Below are positions 17,549 to 24,686 of a stretch of 64,000 bases of DNA, piece after piece. The DNA comes from JBCCMQ01 sp039026235 (lineage in GTDB: Bacteria > Pseudomonadota > Alphaproteobacteria > Rhodobacterales > Rhodobacteraceae). Each line of letters begins with the position of its first letter. Within the stretch, counting starts at the first letter, position 1. Both the position numbers and the translations under genes were made by a program. The DNA lies in the NCBI GenBank assembly GCA_039026235.1, contig JBCCMQ010000001.1, positions 248,001 to 312,000 on the forward strand. Reading direction: 5' to 3'. The notes below the pieces were generated by a model. It was not told the origin of the DNA, did no database searches, and saw nothing but the letters and a program-made list of their open reading frames with translations.

Positions 17549-18061
17549 CTAAGCAGACTTGCGGCGACGCAGCATCGCCAGGGCGCCAAACCCGCCAATC
17601 AGCAACAAAGCTGGGGCAGGCAACGGCACGACGGTCGCCGCCTCTTTAAAGGTCAGCGTCACGCCAATGTCCTTGCTGGTCCCGGGAAAAAAAGCAACGC
17701 CGCAGCCTAGGTTGATCACGAACGTGGCTGTGCCATCAGAGATAACACTTGCAAGCAAACCGGCTGAAATCGGAATGCTGAAGTTGAAAAGACAGGCCGA
17801 GGGTAGGCCCGTCGCGCCAGGGATCAGTATGCCGCCGGAACTGACGGCCCCGCACTCGTAACGTGCGAGCAAGTTGCCTACGGCAAGGACGTCCATGTAT
17901 TCCGTTGGCGTTGTACCAAAATCCAGTCCATTGCTGTTGTCCGTTCCGGTGGTAAAGAGCGTCAGCGTTCCGCCACCGGTGGCCGCCGTCGGCAGTCCGG
18001 TGAAGTTGTAAACCAACGTATCACCCGACTGCTGCTGGATATCAAAAAGCGTTGCCGTCAC
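17549..18061 (-). CDS. VPLPA-CTERM surface protein, N-terminus possibly frameshifted
   Basis: The C-terminus shows a complete exosortase-type sorting signal: VPLPAPALLLIGGFGALAMLRRRKSA, that is VPLPA, a hydrophobic helix and an Arg cluster. The body is a low-complexity beta-rich secreted domain with a few Cys. In the same frame, upstream of the GTG at 18061, a signal-peptide-like stretch (FGLLAGAAAALTISTAAAQ) extends the protein to a TAG near 18176, but without ATG/GTG/TTG. A well-placed ATG at 18150-18148 with GGAAGA before it is in another frame. A one-base deletion between this ATG and the signal peptide would explain it. Function unknown. Confidence 0.6.
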   Translation of the reverse strand: MTATLFDIQQQSGDTLVYNFTGLPTAATGGGTLTLFTTGTDNSNGLDFGTTPTEYMDVLAVGNLLARYECGAVSSGGILIPGATGLPSACLFNFSIPISAGLLASVISDGTATFVINLGCGVAFFPGTSKDIGVTLTFKEAATVVPLPAPALLLIGGFGALAMLRRRKSA

Positions 18062-18150
18062 GACCTGGGCGGCGGCTGTCGATATCGTCAGGGCAGCGGC
18101 GGCGCCTGCCAGCAGGCCGAAAACGCGGCGGTGGGCTTCACCGAAAGCAT

Positions 18151-18676
18151 GGATTTCTTCCGCCCCGCTGAATTCCTATTGGTTGGTTTGGTTCCGCCCG
18201 GAAGGCCGAATTGGGCTTTGCGTACAGGTCACGTCGCATGCCGAACTCGGGGAGGTGCCGGTTGCCAAGGCGGGTAGAAAATTGCGCCTGGGCTATGGGC
18301 GTCGTTGTCGGCTAAGGCTCAATAAAGATCTGAAAGACAATGATTTTTATGTATTGAGATTGCTCGGAGTGGCTGTGATGGCAGCAAATCTAGACAGTCG
18401 AGACGGGATGTCTTGGGCCATGAACACTCTCACACACAAGAAGCCCAGCTTTCTGCAAGCAATCACTTGCACAATCACAGCGGCGTCTCATAAATCAACT
18501 GTATTGGGCAAGAGTATGATGGGTCCGCTCAGTGTAATCTTGGCTGAATTCGAAGGATCTCTTGAGAAATTCCGCATCAACTCTGCGAAAGTTTGCGAAA
18601 ATCTGTGAAAATCTGTTCTGGTGCGGCACCGCTGATGCAGTAGGGCTTTACGCGGCGCTGATCAGAACCGGGCCGC
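18151..18676. other. Intergenic region with a 10-bp tandem repeat
   Basis: No convincing gene was found here. The stretch 18430-18616 is richer in A/T than the surroundings. At 18597-18616 the decamer GAAAATCTGT occurs twice in tandem. The AATCTG core recurs in the upstream region of the winged-helix/TPR regulator at 22831-22899, so a shared binding site is possible. Confidence 0.4.
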
Positions 18677-19294
18677 TTACTCGGTAACGCCCGCCTTCAG
18701 GAGGGCCGTAAGCAACTGGTCGCGCACACGCCATTGCGAAAACGCATGCTGGCGCTTGACCGCGGTTATGCCAATGTGCCGGTACGCCGCCTTTGCCCGC
18801 AGCAGGGCTTCCGAAGCCGCTTCGGTTCTGCCGAGATGTCCAAGGGCGCGAACGTTGCCCATGTGGGCGGTCAGGGCCGCGTTGGGCAAAAGCTGCGCCT
18901 GGCGCGAGAAGTGAATGGCGCCTTTAAAATCATCCTTGAGAACAAGCGCGATCGATTTTGCACCCGTCGCTACCACGCGAAGTGAATCCTGCGGGCTTGG
19001 CGCGAGTGTCGCTTCAAATTCTGCAATTGCATCATCGACCCCTGCAACGTCCAGCAAGGCCAAGCCGAGCACATAATGCGCCCAGTCCAGATACGGGTTC
19101 AGCTCAAGCGCCTCGCGCGCAGCGAAAACCGTTTCTAGAAGCTCTGCCAGACCGAAATGGCACCGGCTCAGCGCAACCCAGGAAAAGGGCACCCGCGCAT
19201 CGATGGATAGCCCCTTGCGCATAATCTCAGCGGCAGACAAATCCAGACCCGTTCGTGAATCGAGGTACGCGACCGCGGTGCGGACCCCGTTGAG
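18677..19294 (-). pseudogene. C-terminal remnant of a winged-helix/TPR regulator
   Basis: The translated minus strand matches, segment by segment, the C-terminal third of the intact regulator at 22943-24514: AAEIMRKGLSIDARVPFSW against ASKALELDPKLPFAW, AREALELNPYLDWAHYVLG against TKALELNPNMGFAHYLYG, and ATLAPSPQDSLR against ALETSPQDSYR. The frame continues further upstream but without resemblance, and there overlaps a separate small gene. The DNA-binding and TolB-like parts are missing. It is a 5'-truncated paralogue, although a free TPR protein started at an internal codon (for example the Met of MRKGLSID) cannot be excluded. Confidence 0.65.
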
Positions 19295-19365
19295 TGGTGG
19301 CACTGCCCAAGAGCGATGGCGGCGCGGATCCAGACCTGTGCCCGCTGAAGGATCGTGCGGGGCGT

Positions 19366-19572
19366 TTACCGTTTGCGCATTCGGCGCAGGATCACCAACG
19401 CGCCGATACCTGTCAGGGCAAGAGGCAGCCCTGCGGGCACGGGGACAACCGGCAGATCCGGTTCGTATATGATCACCGGCCTGGTGCAATTTCTGCAAAT
19501 GGGTTGGTTTTGCGCCAAGGCCTCGCTGGCAGTCAGGCCAAGCGCCAATGAAACCGCCATGTATCGCATCAT
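19366..19572 (-). CDS. Miniature secreted protein with VPVPA-type sorting signal
   Basis: Only 68 residues: a signal peptide (MRYMAVSLALGLTASEALAQ), about 22 residues of mature sequence with one CxxC (ICRNC), then a VPVPAGLPLALTGIGALVILRRMRKR tail of the VPLPA-CTERM kind. After signal removal and sorting cleavage the product would be a peptide of roughly 25 residues. It may be a genuine anchored peptide or the in-frame remains of a larger gene from which the middle has been deleted. It lies in a cluster of similar-tailed proteins on the same strand. Confidence 0.6.
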   Translation of the reverse strand: MMRYMAVSLALGLTASEALAQNQPICRNCTRPVIIYEPDLPVVPVPAGLPLALTGIGALVILRRMRKR

Positions 19573-19883
19573 GTCTCTATCCTTTCTGGGCTGTTCCGTT
19601 GAGCATCTTTGGATTTAAAAGACTTGTTTCCCTTGGCGCCCCAAAGACCGGACAGCGCGCCCGCCGACCCTGCCGGTGAGAGCAACGCCGCGGGACCCGG
19701 AAACCGGGGAAATTGATGCAACCAGGGTGACCATGCATTGTTTGAAAGGTGACACTGGTTGACCGCCATTAAACTCGGTTTGGGACTTAGGTGACAGTGC
19801 GGCCTCTCCTGCGGGGACATGAGAGGCCGCCTGTCGTCGTGCGTTTGGGGGTCGCAACGCACGGTAAACTCGCGCTGGCTGGG
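19573..19883. other. Intergenic region without a recognisable gene
   Basis: This 311-base gap separates two VPLPA-tailed genes on the minus strand. A weakly sorting-signal-like translation (Pro-Gly-Pro-Ala-Ala followed by a Gly/Ala-rich stretch, about 19640-19710 on the minus strand) may be a decayed tail of another family member, but this is too weak to call. Confidence 0.3.
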
Positions 19884-20462
19884 TCATCCGTTCGTCCGCC
19901 GGGCTCGGCGCAGAATTGCAAAGCCGCCCAGTCCTGCGAGCAATAGCGGCAGACCTGCGGGCAGCGGGATCGGGGCCACTGCCGTCAGCACAAAGGATTG
20001 CTGTGCCGCTGACGTCGAAGTGTAGGTAAAAACCCGGTCGGGGGCACTGGCAATCGTAATGTTAAAGCCGGCAACTGCCCCACAGTCGCCTAAGGCGGAG
20101 TCACAGCCAAAATTTTGCGGAACCCGGGTAAAGATATCGACAAGCGAAGCGCTCAAACCGTCGGCTGCGATCGTGCCGGATATCGCCAGAAGCGAGATTA
20201 CATTGAAGTCTGTGAACAGATCACCCGTGACGGCAATATTGACTGAAACGACATCGGCAAGGCCGAAGGTATCGCCGGCCATCGCGTCGATCTCCAGTGT
20301 TCCCAGGGCCGACGCCGTGGGATCGCCGGACATCGTGAGGTTGGTGTCGACACTTGGATCCCCGGTCCAGAAGAAGTCAAAGGTAATGGCCTGAGCGGGC
20401 GAAGAGGCAAGCGATGCCGCCGTTGCAACGGCCAAGAGGGCCTTGGGTCCTAAGAAAGTCAT
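19884..20462 (-). CDS. VPLPA-type (IPLPA) C-terminally sorted secreted protein
   Basis: The 192-residue product has a signal peptide (MTFLGPKALLAVATAASLASSPAQA), a beta-rich body starting ITFDFFWTGDPSVD with two Cys around CDSALGDC, and the tail IPLPAGLPLLLAGLGGFAILRRARRTNG. The tail shows the sorting motif, a hydrophobic helix and an Arg patch, expected to be cut by an exosortase/XrtD-type enzyme and leave the body surface-attached or secreted. No enzymatic motif is visible. The tail is almost the same as in the next gene upstream, so these are paralogous or share a recently exchanged 3' end. Confidence 0.75.
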   Translation of the reverse strand: MTFLGPKALLAVATAASLASSPAQAITFDFFWTGDPSVDTNLTMSGDPTASALGTLEIDAMAGDTFGLADVVSVNIAVTGDLFTDFNVISLLAISGTIAADGLSASLVDIFTRVPQNFGCDSALGDCGAVAGFNITIASAPDRVFTYTSTSAAQQSFVLTAVAPIPLPAGLPLLLAGLGGFAILRRARRTNG

Positions 20463-20532
20463 GAGCTGATCCTCTTGTTAAATTTTTCGGCCGACATATG
20501 GCCTGGACGTAACGGCAAGGTCTTGAGTGCGG

Positions 20533-21252
20533 TCATCTGATGGTCCGCCGCATACGCCGCAGGACTGCAAAGCCGCCCAGACCCGCAAGCAAGAACGGCA
20601 GGCCGGCGGGCAGCGGCACAGGTGAGATGCTGCTGGCATCGTCAAACGTGTAGGTGACAGAGACCGAGGCGGACTGAAGAGTGCTTCCTGACAGGGCGCG
20701 GAACACGTAGTCGACATTGCCCGTTCCGATAAAGGGGCTGAGGTTTGCCGTCAGGTTTAGGCTTTCTGACAGGTCCGCCCGTGCTTCGAGGTCTACCTGG
20801 CAGTTGGGCGCCGCGACTGTCAGCACGCAATTGCCTGCGGAATTTTGGGTCTGCGAAAAGGTGATCGGACCAGGACCGCTGACATCGATGGTCGCGGAGG
20901 TCTGAACCGGACTGGTTATTCTGATGGCGGCGCATGCCGCACCGCTGCAGGTGGTCTGGGTCCCGTCCGGAAGGCTAACGATGGTTTCAATCCCAATCGA
21001 TCCATCCGGGTTCACGGTCAGCCGTTGTGCTGTTGTAAGAATACTTATGTTGCTCGACGTGGAGAGCGCTTGGCCGCTGAAGGCCAGTGCCACCGATTGC
21101 AGTGTACCCTGGCTGGGGTCGAACTGTTGCAGGCCTAAGGTGACGGGGCCATCTTGCGGTTGCGCGAGCGCGTTGGTGAAAGAAACCGTGGCGCTGATTG
21201 CGGGGGCGGCGATGAGAGCTAGACCGACGGCAAGTGCTATGGGGCGCAACAT
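20533..21252 (-). CDS. Choice-of-anchor E-like VPLPA-CTERM protein
   Basis: The 239-residue protein has a signal peptide (MLRPIALAVGLALIAAPAISA), then LGLQQFDPSQGTLQSVALAF. That segment is the start of choice-of-anchor E domains, beta-sandwich modules that occur with several different C-terminal anchors. A disulfide-type Cys pair (CSGAAC) and a VPLPAGLPFLLAGLGGFAVLRRMRRTIR tail follow. It is predicted to be exported, sorted by an exosortase and displayed outside the cell. The call rests on the recognisable N-terminal block of the domain; function unknown. Confidence 0.75.
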   Translation of the reverse strand: MLRPIALAVGLALIAAPAISATVSFTNALAQPQDGPVTLGLQQFDPSQGTLQSVALAFSGQALSTSSNISILTTAQRLTVNPDGSIGIETIVSLPDGTQTTCSGAACAAIRITSPVQTSATIDVSGPGPITFSQTQNSAGNCVLTVAAPNCQVDLEARADLSESLNLTANLSPFIGTGNVDYVFRALSGSTLQSASVSVTYTFDDASSISPVPLPAGLPFLLAGLGGFAVLRRMRRTIR

Positions 21253-21285
21253 ATTAGCCTCCTTTGGGGTTTGGGGTGGTAGGTG

Positions 21286-22365
21286 TCAGCGGGAGTGGGC
21301 TCGGCGGACCATGGCAAGCGATCCGATGCCGAAAAGGAAGAACGGCAGGCCTGCGGGCAGAGGTACGGGGGCGACATCTGAAACCGTCAGGTTGAAGGAT
21401 GTGCTCGCGTCGGTCGGCGTTGTGGCGGGCACGGCTCCGAGGCTGGCGAACCCCCCGAACTGACCGACCAGAAAGTACTCTCCGGGCGTTCCGGTATCCG
21501 CCCCGATGTTGATGAAACTGCCATCGACAAATGAATTTGAACGGGCGCTGTATTCAAAGAGCAGGATTTCGTAGGACGACACGCCGCCGCTAACGCTGTT
21601 GAACGTTCCCAGCAACGTGTTCGACGGGTCGAAAAAAGAAACGGTCAACTCGTCCAGTCCCGTTGTCGGACCAAGGCCGGATGCGGCGGCAAACCCGGAT
21701 ACGGACAGGCGGGTGTCGTCGTACGAAAAGCTGCCTTTGGCCGAAAATCCACCATCTCCGACCCAGCTGAACATCTTCGATATGGTTGCCGCCTTTGATG
21801 CGCCCGGCACTACCAACGCCCCCAGCGCAACGATCAGCATCCAGGCGGCCGCGGGCAGGGGAACCGGCGTGGGCGCTGGAGTGATGTTTCCGATCGGGCC
21901 GTTCATGATGCTCGACTGAAACAGCGAAGCAGAAAAGCCGTTGCAAATTGCGTTCGCACAAGTTCCGATGCCCGCGAAACTGAGATTGAGCGCGCCGGCG
22001 CTCGCGCTCGGCGCATCGGACCGAATATCAAATGCAGTTAGGCCGGTCAGGTCTGAGCTAAGGTCTGTTCCTTCGCGCAAGGTGCGAAGTAAAAGTCCGG
22101 GCGTGTTAAATGGCCTCACCACCGTGTAGGCGCCATCCAATGCCCCGGCGCCCGAAACAGTCAGATTGGCCGACGTGGGCTGGTTCAAAACGGTGTCGAA
22201 CGTAAAGCTGCCGCTCACCGTGGCGGTGTTCACGCCAAAGCCGAAATCCAGACTGCCACCTTCGAAGGTGTAGGTAAGTGTTGCGGCTGACGCGGCGCAC
22301 GAGCCAAAGGCGAGAGTGAGCGCGGTTGCGAAGGCTGCAAAGCCCGTATTTCTAAAGAAAATCAT
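21286..22365 (-). CDS. Fused double VPLPA-CTERM protein (internal sorting signal)
   Basis: The 359-residue product starts with a signal peptide (MIFFRNTGFAAFATALTLAF...ASAA). The first beta-rich domain (about residues 29-165) ends in PTPVPLPAAAWML (168-177), the start of a VPLPA sorting signal. Instead of an Arg cluster and a stop, the frame runs into IVALGALVVPGASKAATIS, which looks like the core and cleavage site of a second signal peptide, then a second domain (SWVGDGGFSAKGSFSYDDTRLSVSG) and a terminal VPLPAGLPFFLFGIGSLAMVRRAHSR. This fits two neighbouring genes fused by deletion of the intergenic part. Start chosen at 22365 because of AGGA upstream. Confidence 0.72.
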   Translation of the reverse strand: MIFFRNTGFAAFATALTLAFGSCAASAATLTYTFEGGSLDFGFGVNTATVSGSFTFDTVLNQPTSANLTVSGAGALDGAYTVVRPFNTPGLLLRTLREGTDLSSDLTGLTAFDIRSDAPSASAGALNLSFAGIGTCANAICNGFSASLFQSSIMNGPIGNITPAPTPVPLPAAAWMLIVALGALVVPGASKAATISKMFSWVGDGGFSAKGSFSYDDTRLSVSGFAAASGLGPTTGLDELTVSFFDPSNTLLGTFNSVSGGVSSYEILLFEYSARSNSFVDGSFINIGADTGTPGEYFLVGQFGGFASLGAVPATTPTDASTSFNLTVSDVAPVPLPAGLPFFLFGIGSLAMVRRAHSR

Positions 22366-22404
22366 CAGCTTGTCCTTTGGATTGACTGTTCGGTAGGATT
22401 TCAT

Positions 22405-22830
22405 CGGACTGCGCGGGGAAGGGTGAGAACGCGGTCATCCTGCGGAACCCCGACTTTGGTGGGGAGACACAAATTTGCCGAGACCATGCGTGCAGAAACG
22501 GAAATGCGGCGGTCAGTGGCAAGATGCTGCCAGGGGCTTGCGTCGGTTGAGAGTATGCGAGCGAACGATCCTGTAAATTGCGGGCCGCATCCGTAAGCTG
22601 CTGCGCATGACAAGTCCGCGCTGGCCTACACTGACAAGACTGTCGAAACTTCACTACGCTCACCCACTCATTTACGTGCCGCTGAAGGCTGCTTTGTTTG
22701 CACCAGCGCGCCAGCATTGCGACGGATCGCCATGCGGTGTTGCCTACGTTCGGCAAAGCCTCAAATGACCCACGATCTTCCAATCGCAACGCGAGCCTAG
22801 CTTGGTTCACCGGATCAAATCGCCAACCAG
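22405..22830. other. Intergenic region between VPLPA gene and regulator
   Basis: Divergent promoter region. No gene is supported; the open frames across it lack protein-like composition. The right-hand part carries the AATCTG repeats listed separately. Promoters for the fused VPLPA gene (leftward) and the winged-helix/TPR regulator (rightward) must lie here, but no clear -35/-10 pair could be read. Confidence 0.4.
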
Positions 22831-22899
22831 AATCTGGGTAAGTTTGGGATCGCAGAGGCAAATCTGAGTAAATTTTGGGGGAATCTGAGTTTCTGCCAA
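22831..22899 (+). promoter_or_regulatory. Three imperfect direct repeats AATCTGRGTAARTTTKGGG upstream of regulator
   Basis: AATCTGGGTAAGTTTGGG begins at 22831, AATCTGAGTAAATTTTGGG at 22861 and AATCTGAGTTTCTGCC at 22882. The spacing is 30 and 21 bases, close to whole helical turns, so all three would face the same side of the DNA. They end 44 bases before the regulator start. OmpR/CadC-type winged helices commonly bind tandem direct repeats, so autoregulation is a reasonable inference. Confidence 0.5.
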
Positions 22900-22942
22900 A
22901 ATTTTGCTTTGGGCACTGGCAAACCGGGCTAGTGTTGTGCCC

Positions 22943-24514
22943 ATGAGGTACAGATTCGAGAATGTAGAGATTGACGGCGACGCCCTGACGGTTCAGCGCA
23001 ACGGAAAGGCGCATGTCCTTCAACCGCGCCCGTTCAGTCTGCTGGAATACCTGATCATTCACCGGGACCGCGTTGTGCCGAAGGGTGAAATCCTGTCTCG
23101 CGTTTGGCAGGATCGGCCCGTGTCTGACGCCGCGCTAACCACAGCCGTGCGGGATGTGCGCCGGGCGCTGGGTGAAACCGCAACGACGCAGGGTTCGATG
23201 TTGCGGTCCTATTACAGCCGGGGCCTTCGGTTTGTTGCGCCCGACGAAGGCCAGCCCCTGCCGGTGCCGGTCGAGCATTCAGCCGAGCCCACGATAGATT
23301 CCTATCCGCGTCGGATCGCCGTGCTGCCGTTCGATGCGCTTTCCGAGCATGCCGAGGTGCGCAGCTTCGCCGCCGGTTTGACAGAAGACGCCCAAATTAT
23401 GCTGTCCAAGTTCCGGGACGTCTGGGTGCTTTCGCGGAGCTCTTCATCTTCGCTTGTGGGCCTGTCGCTGACCACCAAGGAAATCGGCGCCCGGCTTGGC
23501 GCACGCTATGTCGTCGAAGGCAGCGTGCGTCCCATTGGATCGTCGCTTCGGATCTATGTCAGCGTGTTCGAGGCGCATGTCGAACTGCCCGTGTGGGGCG
23601 AACGCTTTGACCTGCCAACGGATGCGGTCGATGAGCGCACGGATGCGATCGTCAGCGAAATGGTATCGGCCACCGTCGCCAGGATCCACGAACACGAGGT
23701 CAAACGAGCGCGTGAAAAACCCGCCGAACAACTGGATCCCTGGGAAAGCTTCCAGCTTGGCAAGTCGTTCTTCTACCTGATCGAACAGGATGCGCAGGCC
23801 ACGGCAAGTAAGCTCTTTGAGCAGACTATTGATTTGGATCCCACATTTGCCGAGGCGTACGCCTTTCTGTCGTATTCGATCATCAAGCGTCAGTGGTCCA
23901 TCGAGAAGAGCCGCGGAAACACTGCGCCGAAGCATCGGGCGACCCCGATGCGGGTGCGCGCGCTAGAAATGGCCAGCAAGGCGCTGGAACTGGATCCAAA
24001 GCTTCCGTTTGCATGGGTTGCCCATGCCCGTTCTAGCATCGCCCTCGGGCGTGCGGAGGAAGCCTTAAGATCGGTTACTAAAGCTTTAGAATTAAACCCG
24101 AATATGGGTTTTGCCCATTATCTTTACGGATTCACTCTGCTGTTGTTGAACCGGCCCGACGATGCGTTGAAGGCGCTGAACCGGGCCCTTGAGACCAGCC
24201 CCCAGGACTCTTACCGCTGGATTATTCTTTCTGTTTGCGCGATCGCAAACATCGTCGCGGGTCAGTATCAGAAGGCAATTCAGACGTCGCGGGAAGCGCA
24301 ACTTGATCCGCACGCCACGTTCGTCTGTGATGTTGGTGAGGTTGTCGGTCTTGCCCTGCTGGAAAGAACCGACGAGGCAATTGAGGCAGGGCGGCTGGCG
24401 AAAGAGAAGACCCCCGATTTCTGCGTGGCGCGCTTCGACAATGACTTTGCCTTCATGGATCCAAAAGCGCAGCAGATCTTTCACGACGGCTTCAGTGCGG
24501 CGCGTGTGACGTGA
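22943..24514 (+). CDS. CadC-like winged-helix regulator with TolB-like and TPR domains
   Basis: A 523-residue protein. Residues 1-95 form an OmpR/CadC-type winged helix (VLQPRPFSLLEYLIIHRDRVVPKGEILSRVWQ...ALTTAVRDVRRALGE). Residues about 120-230 are the cyclase-associated/TolB-like domain (RIAVLPFDALSEHAEVRSFAAGLTEDAQIMLSKF, YVVEGSVRPIG). The C-terminal half has TPR repeats (KALELDPKLPFAWVAHARSS and similar). No membrane helix is seen, so it is cytosolic. The start at ATG 22943 begins right at the winged helix; GTG or ATG a few codons earlier are possible. A 5'-truncated paralogue lies at 18677-19294, and direct repeats upstream may be its binding sites. It may control the VPLPA cluster between the two. 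Confidence 0.85.
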   Translation: MRYRFENVEIDGDALTVQRNGKAHVLQPRPFSLLEYLIIHRDRVVPKGEILSRVWQDRPVSDAALTTAVRDVRRALGETATTQGSMLRSYYSRGLRFVAPDEGQPLPVPVEHSAEPTIDSYPRRIAVLPFDALSEHAEVRSFAAGLTEDAQIMLSKFRDVWVLSRSSSSSLVGLSLTTKEIGARLGARYVVEGSVRPIGSSLRIYVSVFEAHVELPVWGERFDLPTDAVDERTDAIVSEMVSATVARIHEHEVKRAREKPAEQLDPWESFQLGKSFFYLIEQDAQATASKLFEQTIDLDPTFAEAYAFLSYSIIKRQWSIEKSRGNTAPKHRATPMRVRALEMASKALELDPKLPFAWVAHARSSIALGRAEEALRSVTKALELNPNMGFAHYLYGFTLLLLNRPDDALKALNRALETSPQDSYRWIILSVCAIANIVAGQYQKAIQTSREAQLDPHATFVCDVGEVVGLALLERTDEAIEAGRLAKEKTPDFCVARFDNDFAFMDPKAQQIFHDGFSAARVT

Positions 24515-24518
24515 TGGG

Positions 24519-24686
24519 CTAGTCCGCCGGATCGGCGGGCTCGATTTTGTCGTCCTCCAGCAGAAAACGCTCTGCGTCACCGTCAAGATCATCGTACTGA
24601 CTGTTCTTCATGGTCCAGACGAAAGCCGCCAAGGCGCCAAGGCCAAGGATCAGCGAACAGGGAACGAGCACGACAAGTACGTTCAT
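24519..24686 (-). CDS. ccoS: cbb3 oxidase assembly protein CcoS
   Basis: A 55-residue gene on the minus strand: MNVLVVLVPCSLILGLGALAAFVW is a single membrane helix, then NSQYDDLDGDAERFLLED, the short acidic tail with the YDDLDGDAxRxL pattern that defines CcoS. It is needed for fitting heme and copper into the cbb3 oxidase. Its ATG overlaps the stop of the copper ATPase gene (ATGA), and it is last in the ccoGHIS block. It converges on the TPR regulator gene with a gap of only 4 bases. Confidence 0.93.
   Translation of the reverse strand: MNVLVVLVPCSLILGLGALAAFVWTMKNSQYDDLDGDAERFLLEDDKIEPADPAD

Noticed and set aside
18183..18608. Plus-strand open frame of 141 codons in the gap before the TPR remnant
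   Set aside because: No domain, poor codon pattern, AT-rich with promoter-like character, and no ribosome-binding site; it is best seen as intergenic DNA.
19573..19883. A decayed sixth VPLPA-type tail in this gap
   Set aside because: The resemblance is limited to a Pro/Ala/Gly-rich stretch with no signal peptide or Arg cluster; too weak to annotate.
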